Source: Glandiceps talaboti (taxonomy: Eukaryota; Hemichordata; Enteropneusta; Spengelidae). From it: 64,000 nt of DNA. The stretch is taken from the NCBI RefSeq assembly GCF_964340395.1, contig NC_135568.1:2312001-2376000 (forward strand). The letters are read 5' to 3'. Below are positions 44,400 through 58,114 of the stretch, piece after piece. Position numbers and translations under genes: made by a program. Below the pieces are notes generated by a model that did not search any database, was not told the origin of the DNA, and saw only the letters and a list, made by a program, of their open reading frames with translations. Within the stretch, counting starts at the first letter, position 1, and each line of letters starts with the position of its first letter.

Positions 44400-46400
44400 T
44401 TCTATCGATTTTTGAGAATTCGTTTAGTCAAAAATTTCTGTCTGAGACGTCTGTTTCAAGATTCAAACACATCGTTAATTCAACCCTATGTGAGTATGTC
44501 CAACCCTGTACTAGTCAAGCGTTCGACTGAACTTTGGTGTCAAAAATCGACCATCTGTACCGATTCATCGTCTGGGACGTTTGTCATGCATGTTAAGAAA
44601 ATTACGTGTGACGTGTACTATTAAATACTGTCTTACGAAATACCGTTATGTCGCAAACTAATGTGTGATAGTTTTAGAGTCGGAAAATGGATCGCTACTT
44701 TTGTTGAACCGTGGGTGATACTTCCATGACTGAATATCCCAGGACAGCTTGGCGAGTTGTTTAATGGCACTCGAGGGATAGTACTACACTTGTTTGTGTG
44801 TGATGCTTTTAGGGCGCATATCACATGAACAGGTTATGACTATGAGTATGAAACTTGAGTATGGGTTATACTTCCATTTTGTGCCTCGGACAAAAGGCGA
44901 AACCCCGGCGAAACCTTTGCTCTTATAAATGTACAATTAAAATGAATTTTAAATTACACGAACCATGATGGACTACAGAGGAATAAAACATTCACCCAAA
45001 ACAAAAATCCGTAGAAAACACGTTTGACGTCATACACAAGTCATCAAAGTTCACCATCTACCTACGCTACGTCCCACTCCAACTTCTAACGTTACATTAA
45101 AAACATAACGAATCATACGACCAACTCCATCCACTGTGGAAACTTGCAAATCCCCAAATATCGATAACAACACAAATGAAACCCTGACATTTTGGCCCAG
45201 ATATTTCATTTGGGATCCGGGAAGTGGTAAAATACAACGAAACTGCTGTGATTATTGAGCCACCGTACGTGCTAATCATTACCATGATAACTTCTGAAAC
45301 ATCTCTCGGATTGTTATATTCGGGGGCGGAGTTGCCATTGTGCGAAATAGCAGTTTAGTTTGGCCAAGGTCACCAACACATCGGAAACATAAATTATGTC
45401 GTCGCACTTTTTATACTGTACACACGGAGTATTATTACCATGTTACACTGACCTTGAGTATACGGTACGTTCAGAAATCGTCGGCGACGTTGGTCCACTT
45501 CGAAATAATCACAGCCTTACGTTCACTATCTAGTCTGTCTTCAGTTTTCTGGTGTATATTCCAAGTATGAAGTTCAGAAGACCTGTCAAACAGAACAGAC
45601 CGTATGTTGTTACGCGAGTGGACGTGAGTGTAAGTTCGAGTAATATGTACAGTACGGGCCTCGAATCAGCGCCATCAACTGGAATAAACATTGATGAAAT
45701 AGCTCAGTCAATTAGGACGTCTACCACTATATATAAGTCCGCTGTACGTAAATGAGTTCTTGGATCAAACATGCCGCAAAGTTGAAAATGACGATTTCGC
45801 ACATATGAATTTGATTGAAACAAAAAATGTGAAGAAATACTTTTTTTGCATTCAGCCGTTGAGGTTTTGTATCAACAGAAGAATCCTCGCCCCGACACCT
45901 CTAGTACAAGCGGATTGATATCAGACAAGGTGGGTATAAACCTTATTTGCATAAACAGTGGTTACTTGAGGTCAAACGAGGAGATTGAAATATGGTTGTT
46001 TCGACATTGAACAGTTTGAAAACTAATGTATGTTAAGTGGTACACCACCGTTCACTTTTCTTCTGACACACCAGACTGAAAGTATCAAAACTTGGGCTTA
46101 TTTTTGCGTTTTGGTTTGCCTCCGTCGCAACGCATCGGTGAGTTCATCTCAGGATGACAACAGCCGACACTTGCTGCGGTCGCAGACAGTATCTATTACA
46201 TAACGGTGCGTCGAGACGGAACGCATGACACCGCAAAACATTACGTAAGCGTTTCATGAAGAGCGCACCACCACCGTTCAGTAGGAAATCGCAATGACCT
46301 TAGCAGCAAAACAGGACCAAAATGTTTTGTTGCAATACCTAATTCATTTATCAACAAATTTATTGAAAAATTGGATAGCTGTTCAGCCAAATTCTGAGCC
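44400..46400. promoter_or_regulatory. CpG-rich block, candidate promoter region
   Basis: CpG becomes frequent abruptly at about 44.4 kb. Counting 45001-45600 gives about 29 CpG, near expectation, against about 5-7 per 600 bases at 1-600 and 37201-37800. Such blocks in invertebrates with gene-body methylation mark unmethylated promoters or intergenic DNA. It may hold the distal RAR promoter, the GH9 promoter, or both. No single TATA or initiator stands out. Confidence 0.45.
45567..45755 (+). CDS. Candidate short ORF or alternative GH9 first exon
   Basis: MKFRRPVKQNRPYVVTRVDV begins a 62-codon frame ending TGA. Two donor-like sites fall in frame at phase 0: GACGTGAGT (after codon 19) and AGTGTAAGT. 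Either would splice in phase to GH9 exon 2 at 59314. It lies inside the CpG-rich block. Support is circumstantial. Confidence 0.2.
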   Translation: MKFRRPVKQNRPYVVTRVDVSVSSSNMYSTGLESAPSTGINIDEIAQSIRTSTTIYKSAVRK

Positions 46401-46859
46401 AAATTGGCCTACCAATTAGCATATTGAATAAAATGTCAATCCGAGTTTATATTTAAAAATGTGGGTTAATTACCTGCATTTAAAAATAAAATGAATATAG
46501 ATGCACAGCGATATACAATACGTAGTACTTTACATTTTGGAATTGTTTTCCAGGCACATGATCCTAGCTATACGGTGGCAGTAATCACAATATATGTTGA
46601 GCCTGTAGACAAGGAAAAAAAGCAACCTTAATAAGAGAAATACTACGTGTGCAGACGCAGATCTATGTACCGTTTTGTACGCTGTGTAAGTCCAAGGGCG
46701 CAGAAGTTATGACAGGGGGTTGAGGAGAAAGTAGGATCGCGAACAATTTTTTGGGGATGGGGGTGCATAATTATGATTGAGGGCGCACTTTACTCATCGC
46801 CGAGATAACCTACGAGATAGCGGGCCCGGCGCACCCGGACCTTCAGTAGTCGGAGATGT

Positions 46860-46931
46860 ACAGGACTGTTTTTTTTCTGTGTGTGTGTATGTGACTGACT
46901 GACTGACTGACTGTCTGTCTGTCTGTCTGTA

Positions 46932-46992
<61 letters not shown>

Positions 46993-47190
46993 GTCTGTCC
47001 TGTATGTGTATATTTGTATCCGTGTGTCTGTGTGTGGGGGAGGGGGAGTCAAGTTCATTACCAGAATTAAACTTGAGTCTCATAAATGTGAAGGTAAGAC
47101 CCCCGGGGGGTAAAGACAAAGCAAAAGAGACGCGTAGTCTTACTTTCAAGGTTATTTTGTAGTAGGATTTACGAGCTGTGTGCATGTGTA

Positions 47191-47223
<33 letters not shown>

Positions 47224-47308
47224 ATGTATGTATGTATGTATGTATGTATGTATGTATGTGTGTATGTATGTGTGTGTGTGGGGGGGGTGTCGGTGGGTAA
47301 CGCGCGCG

Positions 47309-47392
<84 letters not shown>

Positions 47393-47395
47393 AAT
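46860..47395. repeat. Compound microsatellite block
   Basis: (GACT)4-(GTCT)n at 46888-47000, (GT)n and (GTAT)n at 47178-47275, a G run at 47279-47287, (CA)n at 47310-47357, then (TA)n to 47388. The purine/pyrimidine mirror of GT and CA tracts allows hairpins. Six or more overlapping ORFs here are artefacts. Confidence 0.97.
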
Positions 47396-47483
47396 GACTT
47401 GTTGAACAGGTAGTACTAGTGTTCGAAGTCGGCCTTACTTCCAATCCCAAAGTAAAATACTAATAAGCGATAACAAAATAAAA

Positions 47484-47515
47484 ATACACCATATATATAT
47501 ATATATGGTGTATAT
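47484..47515. repeat. Perfect AT-rich palindrome
   Basis: ATACACCATATATATATATA continues to its exact reverse complement, 32 bases in all, in a microsatellite-rich stretch. Probably a slippage product. Confidence 0.8.
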
Positions 47516-47598
47516 TATAATATATATAAACTATAACAAGAGATAACAGACAGAATAATATTTACGAGTTGTTACATGTACATGTATTTTGAAGCACA

Positions 47599-47606
47599 CT
47601 ATTTAT

Positions 47607-47667
<61 letters not shown>

Positions 47668-47985
47668 CATCTATCTAGTTAGCTAGCTAGCTAGCTAACC
47701 AGCTACCTGCCTATCTGTTCGTCCGTCCGTCCGTACCCACGCTCGAATGAATGAATGAATGAATGAATGAATGAATGAATGAATGAATGAATGAATCGGA
47801 AATAATGAATGAACGAACACACGAATGAACGAACGAATGAATGTATGAATGGATGGTTGGTTGGTTGGTTGGTTGGTTGGTTGGACGGATGCATGAATGA
47901 ATGATGAATGAATGAATGAATGAATGAATGAATGAATGAATGAATGAATGAATGAATGAATGAACGAATGAACGAATGAATGAAC
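47599..47985. repeat. Chain of tetranucleotide arrays
   Basis: (CTAT)n 47600-47670, (GCTA)n 47679-47698, (GTCC)n 47717-47733, (GAAT)n 47746-47797, a mixed GAAC/GAAT part, (TTGG)n 47855-47883 and (GAAT)n 47896-47985. Each array blends into the next by one-base changes. Confidence 0.97.
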
Positions 47986-48332
47986 GAACCGTGGGAACGA
48001 ATAAATGAAACGTTGTATTCGTCCACATACAAGGAAGAAATATATTCCTTGTATGTGATCCGTCAGACCTCTTTTAGTGTGTTTATTTGTCACTTTAATC
48101 TTGAAACGAACAACAAAGCCCTGATTCGACAAAAAAGGCAATTTCCCTCAGAGGCCATCTTTCATGTGTGACTATTGTTATTTAAACGTACAATGGTTGA
48201 CATCATTACTGATGAATGAAGACAACCCAGTACCGTCACGAGTTTTTGCATAGCTAATATATGTATTGTAGGAGTGGTTACGTAATCAAAATCTAGTAGT
48301 CGAGGTAAGGCAAGCAGCTTTACACGGTGAAG

Positions 48333-48362
48333 ATGGGACGCAAACACAAATATACTCTCGGA
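48333..48362 (+). CDS. GH9 candidate exon 1: [10 protein letters not shown]
   Basis: ATG with a strong start context (GTGAAGATGG), ten codons, then GGAGTAAGT donor at phase 0, matching the acceptor at 59313. A TATATG-like element lies about 75 bases upstream. The basic tail suits a type II anchor. Competing first exons exist at 54238-54291 and 45567, and translation from an internal ATG at 59449 is also possible. Confidence 0.4.
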
Positions 48363-49764
48363 GTAAGTATTGCCTTTTGTGATTTTTCATACATATTTCA
48401 TCGCTAAGAACTAATGCAGTAGTACTAGAAGTTTGCGTTGGTCCTAGAACGGTGTCAATCGTATAATCTAACAAGGTAGTGAGTTCCTCCGTCTGTTTAT
48501 CATAGTTCTAATGATCACCGACATGTAAATTTAATATTACAAAGTCATGTTCTAACAAAGCGATACTATACGTCTTCAAAGTTCGTACTTGATGACAAAT
48601 CTGTGTTGGTTACTAGTATTCTTACTACGCCCTTTAAGTAACATCGAGGCCCCTCTGCAGTAGTTTTATCTTTCATTTATCTCATATTCAAGTTGAGTTA
48701 GGATTGATCCACCAACGTGCACATCACTAATTTCCTTTGTCTTTTGTCATCCAATGACCTAATTATCTTAAATCTTTGTCGACAGTAATTGTAAGACGCG
48801 CTTTTCAGTACGTTCATATCTTGAAGCTGTTCTGGTGACGGCATTGACACAAATGTTAGTTGCCCTGTGACATTGAATGTATGGAGATAACACCGGGGAG
48901 ATAATGCCCTCTTTTAGCCTTGACGTTAACGATGGCCACGTGACACATGACAATTTATACGTGGTTGCTCAATAACAATACATTTCATTGAGATATATAC
49001 AGTCATAATGGGGTGTTTTTTTGGATATGTTTTTACTTTGTTTATGTGTTTTAAAGGTTACTTTATTTTATTCGTTTATGTTTTAAGAAGAAAAAAGCGT
49101 TTATGAATTAATTGCATAGTTTTGACAGTTTCTCGAAAGCATCAATATTAATTTAATTTAACATAAAGGAATTTTAATGTTGCGTTCAACTTGAAGACAA
49201 ACACGTGATTATCATAGGGGCCGGGAAGGTTTTCCCTTTGTTTGCGATTTATGTTATTATCCTTGACCATGGTTACGTATTTATAAATCAGAATAAATTG
49301 TTCGTGTAATATTTTGGAAACAGTGAATAGATTTCGTGGAATTTACAGTGCTGTTTTGCCGTCATTGTGGGCACTGATATAAAATGTTGAAGGGCCGGGT
49401 GTCCAGAATTACACATTGTAATGGTAATTTCCATTCTCTGCAGCTTATCTGACCTAACGTTGAAAAAAACCCTAATACATATTCAAGTAATTACAGCTGT
49501 TAATTAGCTTTGTTTGTAACGATGAAACCGATTCGTTCAAATGACACACGTCTTAATACTCAATATAATACAACATATTGGATTCTACGGACAAAAAAAT
49601 AAACATTTACACCGACAAGTAAGAATCCCCCGAGTGACGTAACAACCTTGTCATATATACAGAAAAATTAAACACTGAAAGCGCTAAATTAGAAGAATGT
49701 GAAAGCAAATTATGCATAAATTATAGCGCCAGAGAGACACAGACAGACAGACAGACAGACAGCC

Positions 49765-49823
<59 letters not shown>

Positions 49824-52800
49824 TACACACACATGCATACATACATACATACATACATACATACATACATACATACATACATACATACATACATACATAC
49901 ATACATACATACATACATACATACATACATACATACATACATACATACATACATACAGCCCGACTGACAGACAAACAGACATACAGACAGACAGACAGAC
50001 AGAGGCCGCAATAGAATGCAGGCGAGAAAGTGAGGGAAAGTAGGCGACACATTGACAGAGTACATAGATACATTGTACAAGAGAGGGGATGGAATAGTAG
50101 TCTAGTCCCTACGATGGAGAGATAGCTCATATATAAAATACGGATACACGTATAGTAATAACTAGACTATAAACTGAGACAGAACTATTTTGCTGTTATT
50201 GTTATAAACTCTGGGTTGTATTCATCAGTATAAAGTAATATTTTATAGCTCCGTGCGATGATTAATATACTGTCATCTGAACAAGATACTTACTTAGTTA
50301 AATTAATTCGTTTTTAATTTTTAATTAGCTAGATGTCGTTACATAATAGTTTCTTGTATTGTTGGTCGCTTGACCAGCTTTGACAGAGACTAACCTAAAT
50401 GATAATCTACGCGAAAATTCACTTTAGTCTAAAAATGCGTTTATTCCAAAATTGATAATACAGGCGCAAATTGCGGTTATTTGTACATATAGATGTACAT
50501 CTATTTTATTATATGAAATATCCCGTTATGTAATTGTTTTCTATCGAGACGGTGAACCGTTCAATATTATGTGTTCATGTGTGTGTTTTTGCCAACATTT
50601 GAAACTTTTATATTCTCAGTTCTGACAACAAAAATACCTATTGATGATATATGAGGAATTCATAGAGCTCCTGGTTCGTTATAACCCCCCCCCCCACCTC
50701 CATGTAGGGTAGGCTAGGGCGTAGGGGCGTGTAATATTTCATAGCAATAATACGTGCCCCTGTGGGCTAGGATAAGAAAAGTGTCAAGTAACGCCACACT
50801 TAATGATATCAGATTTCAAGGTGAAATTCTTGTACACGTAGTGATAAATGAAATCTGAACTAAACCCTTAACCTTCACGGTAACAGAATGGTCAATGTCC
50901 GCGGTGAACCATTGATCGCTAAAGATATCATACGAGGGACAAGGTTGGAATTTGCACTTGCGCGAACTTAAAGTTATCTTCATGATCTTGCTCACAACAC
51001 AAGGGATGTGGATTTCGGCATTGTGTAGAGTAATTGAGCTATTGTGAATATGGCCAACAATAAAACTAGAAAACCAAACCGTAATATAGGGTTAACAAGC
51101 CATTGAGAATGACATAGTCCCCGCTATGATTGGGTTTTAAGGAATTAGCACTACTCTGATCACGCAACAACACTTGTGAACCTAAATCAAACAAACTTAG
51201 ATATGTTGTGTCTGCTTGTCGGACATGGAACATGCCTACAACAATAAAGGATTGGTCGGGTATGGGGGATCATATCAATATGAAAATGGATATGCAAATG
51301 TATGTCATAGAACACTGTCCTAATACCAACTCTGAATGAGATCTGTTCAAGCATGTCTGAGTTGGCTTTGGACATGGAAAATTCACAAACAAAATGGCTG
51401 CCAGGTGGCCATATTGGATCGTATCATGACAACAATGAATATGCACATATATGCCATAGAACACTGTCCTAATACCAACTCTGAATGAGATCTGTGTGAG
51501 CATGTCTGAGTTATGGCTTTAGACAGGGAAAATTTGCAAACAAAATGGCTGCTAGGCGGCCATATTGGATCGTATCATAAAACAAATTGACGTGCATATG
51601 TATGCCATAGCATGTTGCCCCTGTACCAAGTTTGAAAAAAATCGGTACAGGCATCTCCAAGAAACGGCTGCGGACGGACGGACGGACGGACGCACGGACG
51701 CACGGACGGACAGACGGAACCCAATCCATAAGTCCCCGTTCCGGACTTCGTCCGCGGGGACTAACAAGCATATTAATGAGTACTACCATGGGATTTGAAA
51801 CTTTACTCAAGTGAAAATATTTACAGGTTTGAGTTCAGTTAATTGCAGTCGAGGATTCAGTTTAATAATGTACGGCAACCGAGGAGGCTCATGATATCAC
51901 ATATGTGATATTATGAGCCTCCTCGGTTGCCGTAGTAATGCGAGTACCTTTTTAAATATGCAACAATAATGACGTCAGAAAACGTTTAAAGTCAGCGTGT
52001 GTCCCTTTAATCATACAATAAGTGCTCCCAGATCTTCCATTTTGTATTTAGAAACAGACATCGAAATATTTCGAACAAATCACTTGTCCTTCAGTATCGG
52101 CAATGTAGTACAATAACCTATTACTCGTATCTTAACAATGTTAAGTGAATATATTGTTGGTTGTCCAAAACAAAACTATTCCAGCTACGGTTAGTGTAGC
52201 TTTAGACTTTCTTACATCTCATAACAGTTAATTTCCACTTGTATCTTTTTTGTTGTTGTTTTTGTTAGTTTTTTTTTAACCTCTTTGTCTCTTTTAGCTT
52301 ATTGTGCAGCGCTTTTGAGTATTTTTAAAATAGAGGAAGCGCTTTAGAAATGAAATACATGTTAAAAATGTTAAATGGTAAAAGGTTTTGCGCTATATTC
52401 AGTGTTTTTCACAATTTGGAATAAAGTTATAGGAGGGTGCAAACACGTGACAACACAACAAACGTGCATATAATAATACGATTGTATAAGAGAGCAATAA
52501 AATAAAAGAGAGAATTCAAAAGGGACATTGAAAATAAAGCCAGTAATACCAGGGTGCTAAATACTAAAGCAGATAGTCCTGCTTGCAGATGATGGTGCAC
52601 GGGTCTAGATTACTGACATGAGGGACGACTTACTCAGTATGCAAGCAGGACTATAAAGCAGGGTGCAAATTATTGATAGCAGGGGTGCTGGACCCTGTTA
52701 AAAAACCCTCATGGAAAATACTGATATATCCCCAGCTGATACCCCTCTTAGGAAAATTTGTATTTCGAACTGTGTTGTACTGATGCGAGACTTCTCAACG

Positions 52801-53564
52801 AAAAATTGCCCCACAAAGATAGTGGATCAATGCTCGACTGTTGCTCTTCTTCACAGAACACCGTGTTCATCTGTAAAAGTAACTTCGATGCGTTCGATAA
52901 AGGTCAATCAAAGTGGGGTCATGGCAAATGTTACATAATAGGTATCTCTATAAAATCCATTCACTAGGTACAGGAGAATGTATCAGTACCGTGGGAAAAA
53001 TGTTGGATTATATAAGAAAACAGAATATAATTAAATTATTATAATTTCACAAACTGATTTATTGTAGTCTTAGTTTACATATGTGTTTATTTTGATAAAT
53101 ATACTGTGTAAGTTACATGTGTTGATTGACAGGTATTCACATTGTTTTTGGAGTTGGAAAACACGTGACGTTAAAGTTGCTTGTTTTAAAATTACAAATC
53201 TCAATTAACTTTACGTACATTTTTTATTCATAATTTGGCTATAGAGTGTGTTGTTCAGGTGGCTCTTGTATGGATGTTATGGTCCAGAAATACATATATA
53301 GCCGTGTTTTTGACGAATGGTGTAAGGGAGCCAACATTATTTTTGACCGGGGAGGGGGGGGGGGTCGGAGGAATTGTTTTGAAAACAAGAAAATTTGAGT
53401 AACCCCCCCCCCACCCTCGGCCTGGCTTGAAATTTTTTGAGTAACACCCCCCCCCCCCCCTCCTTCACACCGAATTTTTTAGTACCCCCCCCCCCCCATT
53501 TTACAGTTATAACTGTTAATGGCTTTCTACAAATATTACACAAATTGAGGTTGAGTGTTGCACT

Positions 53565-53617
<53 letters not shown>

Positions 53618-56519
53618 GCATACATACATACATACATACATACATACATACATACATACATACATACATACATACATACATACATACACATACACACATA
53701 CATACATACATACATACATACATACATACGACCCCCCCCATCATAAATAATGACGGCTCCCTAACTATGAACTTACTGTACACCAGAAAACATTTATTGT
53801 AGTCAGTGCATCTCATATAAAATGTCGTCAATTGTTAAGATTTTGACTTTCAAGTATAAAGTCATAAAATAAATTTACAAAAAATAGTATAACACTGACC
53901 AAAGTTTTGACCATGGAGTTTGTTCAGTTACAAAACGTTTACACAAGTTACTTTATCAAACATGACGTCATTCATACCAGCAGCTGCTGCCTTAAGAAGT
54001 ACATTTAAACTTCAAAAATGAGAATCAGTGTACTGTTACGGTCCCTTTAAAATAGTTTCAATGCCCCTGAAAGATGATACTTTGAGAGAGGCAGTGAACC
54101 CTAACCTAGGAAAAAAAGGTCAATAGAGTAATTATTGATTTATCGGTCACGTGACTTGGTTTACACGATACTGGGGATCTAAATTAGTCTCACTTAATTG
54201 GTAGTTTGGAGTCGACTTCTTACAAGTCAATGTAGTCATGAACTCACAAGCGAACGGATGGAAATACGTCAGAAGGAATCGGAGAATATCGGTGAGCATA
54301 CAGCAGTCTGATTTCTCTGAGAACTTTTTTTTCAAAATGTACTTAATTTTTACTGAGGAATGAATTTTACGGTACGTCGTAAATAGTTGATATTTGTATG
54401 TGGGTCTAGCATATGGTCTTGTTGATACATTGATGCTGTACATTCCGCGGAAGACGCAAAATGTCCTGTGACTATGTATGGATACTACTGTGGTGTACAA
54501 AATGCGGTCGTCTTCATTTTGTCGACTGTGAACTTCAATATTGCAAGGATCACGTGCGATCAAATTGCGAAGGTGAAGGAAAAGCCTGGTTTAGATTGCT
54601 GACAGAACGATAGATAGCAGTACTAGCGTCTTTAACTTAGTTAATTACAGTTAAAATGATGTAGGCTTGGTGTTTCACTCATGCAACATGACATTTAATA
54701 CACAACCTCAAAAGAAACAATTACATAGGTGCTGTGCACAGTGGGGATGTAGAGTAGGCAAGTTGATATGTTGATGATCAGTTAGAAAATACACAATTAT
54801 TGCAGCCACTAAAATCATGAAGTCCGTGTGTAATGTTTTCATTAGAAGCCTGTTTTTACTGCACTGTCAAAGAATAGCAATGCTTATCAGTGTTCAATGT
54901 GATTGGGTAAAGGATCCTGCTGTGTTTGCTGTGTCTCTGTTATTGTTAGTCTAGAGTTGAAATTTGTTTATCGTTGTGTTAAAAACATAATGTCCCATGA
55001 GTGAAACAGCAAGCCTACATCATTTTAGCTGTAATGTCCCATGTCCATGAGTGAAACACCAAGCCAACATCATTTTAGCTGTAATCACATTTTACTTTAG
55101 TTCAGACAAGCGATGCAATAAAAAAAAGGAAGGTCGTGTCTCTTCATGAGCGATAAAGGACTTTATTGTCAAATCAATGTTCTGGTCATTTTTATAGAGT
55201 TGAAAATATTTTATTTTTATTTTGTTCAGTAGGTTTTGTTCATTTTCGTTTCGTTTTCCTGCAATTGCAAACATTTTCTCTTTAATAGACTAATTGTCCG
55301 CTAAATTCACGTATTGAACCGTCAGCGGCGTTGCTATGAAGAAAAAATTGTACTTTGGTATATTTACTCTTCGTTTTTGTCTGACAGAATTTGGAGTTGT
55401 CAGTTAATCTTTCTACTGTAAAGTTTGAACTCACAAAGTGGCGAGACATGTTATTAAATATCTCGAACCAAAGTAATCTTTCTGCTCCTTCCTGTATTGC
55501 CTCTATACCTTGTCTTAGAGGAAATTGTTCTGCCGTAGTCACAACATGGTAACCGTGACGTGGATTTACGACGATTCACTTTTCCACAGTTTTTACTGTG
55601 GTACCTTGCAAGGCAATGTTTTATGTGGATTCATTAAAAACAGATTACAGATATAAGTATATAATATGTAGCTGATTCTATCTATTCGTTACAATGGATT
55701 CTATTTATTGTTATTGATGCGAAGTCCATAAAAAACGACAGTCTGGTCATTAGTCAAAAATCTTGGTTGTTTTTCTGAGGCAAAATACAGATTATACGTT
55801 ATTTTTGACACACTTTTCCAATTTGTCTTGCGATTGTGTGTCAGAAGCTGCGTAAATATATATCTTTTGAATGGAAAATACTATCAAATACTGTTGCCAC
55901 CCCGCCTTCAAATTCGTCGGACTACAGAGCCAGACATTCGAGTCATGGATAGAGAATGTGTAGACTTTGTGTGATGTTGTATTTGTATTTATCCTAGTGT
56001 TACTGGTATGTCAAGGGAAAATGTAAAGGTCAAACACCAAGAGGGATACACGTTGGGATTGTTTTTCAGATGTGGAATAAAACTCAAATCTTGCTGAAAA
56101 TTTGAGACATGTATGTAAGAACCATATAACGAAACTCTCAGCCGTTCGATACTTCGTCCGAACTTGCACCAACACCATTTCTCAAATTCGAGCTCTGGAA
56201 AGCTGATACGATGGAAAGCTGATACGAATTGATACCTTTCTCTCGATCGACGGAACTTGTCCAAGTAGGAACCTCAAGCTTTGTGAAAGATGAAAACTTT
56301 TAGGTGCCAGATAAGGAAATAATATGAAAGGAAAGTGTTTTCGACCTGTTCCTATGGAAATAGAAAAAATAAATACACACTTTATGGCCATGCCAAATTC
56401 ACACGTAGCCATGTTTGAGATAACGTTGTCAAATATTTTGAAATATTTTGAAATATTTCAGTCATCTTACAGCTGCAGTATGTTCCCTTGATTGTATAAC
56501 GGTGGTTTAAATGTGTGTA

Positions 56520-56578
<59 letters not shown>

Positions 56579-56652
56579 TTATATATATAACACAGTATCA
56601 AGCATCACAGGAGCCATTACCGTTATATATATATATATATATATATATACTA

Positions 56653-56741
<89 letters not shown>

Positions 56742-58062
56742 TGTTAGTGACGTAGTGAATACTTTCACTACGTCCAACGGCATGCGTACATGAATACAGT
56801 GACTTGGTTTCGTAAATTGTTTTATATTTTTTTGCGGGGAGGATGGTTAATTTGGTTAGCCTGTTATATTTAGATGAAACCATGATAATGCCATTGATGA
56901 GATTCTGTGTGTCGAACTTTGTATCTAGGGACTTCATTTGTATAAGACAAGTCCCTATGGTGGTACTGTGTATTATGCAAGAGATCATGGGTGTGTTTTC
57001 AAGTGTCAATTTGTATTACCGGGGATTTTAGTGATATTACCAACATGTGAGGTTTCTTCTATGTTTGGTTTATATTCGTAAAGTACGATATACCGGTCAA
57101 TAGTCAGTTCAGCTACAACAGATAATAAAAATAACAAAAACGTTCTTTTTCCGTAAAATCGTTCCTGAAAATGACCAGTCAAAAATCAACTGTCAGTCTG
57201 TTTCTACCACTTTGTCGCCACTTTTCTTTGTTTCATTATCAAGTCAACGTTAGGTTTCCCTTTTACATTTGTAAGTGGTATTGGTTTTTCTAACAATAAC
57301 GTTGATACAATAAGCTATTGATTACGGCATTTGATTGCCAGTACACGCTTTGTTCACTACCCAACTGTATTTATTACAGTACACATAATTAAAACAAATT
57401 GTTAGCGGACTATTCTTCATGTTACTCCTCGAATTGATGGTTCTTTTTATGTTACTCCTCGAATTATATTAACCCTCAAACCACTACATTTGTCTAAGAA
57501 TAACCACATTGTTAGTCAGGCTACCACTTCAAACTGTGTAGATCTGTTGTTTGACTGTGAAGCAGTTAATAAATCCCATTGGGAAAACATTGCATTGTTT
57601 CCCAAACGATACTGAAGTTCTCATAATGGATTCTTTTCTATATTAAACCTTTCATCCACAAACCAACCCACATAATTGACTAATCTCCATTCATTACTGT
57701 ATGCTAAAAGTAGGTACCTCTGGTACCATTTTCTATACATAGATTAGAATGCATGAATCACGGGGTTACTAACAATAGTGACATAGATAAGTGTGATAGT
57801 TCATAGTTACATCCATGTATGTATGTATGTATGTATGTATGTATGTATGTATGTATGTATGTATGTATGTATGTATGTATGTATGTATGTATGCATGCAT
57901 GCATGCATGCATGCATGCATGCATGCATGCATGCATGTATGTATGTATGTATGTATGTATGTATGTATGTATGTATGTATGTATGTGCGTGTGTGCGCGC
58001 GTCTGTCAGTCTGTATGTGTGTATGTGTGCGTGCGTGCGCGCGCCTGTCAGTCAGTCAGTCA

Positions 58063-58114
<52 letters not shown>

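Larger units (their letters stand above)
19962..44400. other. Region upstream of RAR start codon, CpG-poor, repeat-rich
   Basis: No recognisable host gene. It is either intergenic or, more likely given the continuous CpG depletion, a long first intron of RAR. Repeats and elements are listed separately. I see nothing recognisable in 20800-21260, 24620-25480, 26220-27230, 28180-29840, 31090-31450, 32000-32880, 34090-35000, 35980-36780, 36970-38090, 39630-40050, 40870-42180 and 42830-44400. Confidence 0.6.

Noticed and set aside
45340-45570. Short plus-strand ORF at the CpG-rich block (distinct from 45567)
   Set aside because: No start context, no donor in frame, composition uninformative.
46790-48141. 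Numerous ORFs ([34 protein letters not shown])
   Set aside because: Products of microsatellites, open in several frames at once.
49684-50130. MYVCMYVC and LSVCLSVC ORFs
   Set aside because: Translation of CATA and GACA repeats. Same for 53337-53831, 56511-57009 and 57793-58207.
54147-54563. 138-codon minus-strand ORF
   Set aside because: Long for chance but with no recognisable domain or splice context, and antisense to a better first-exon candidate. Kept only as a note.
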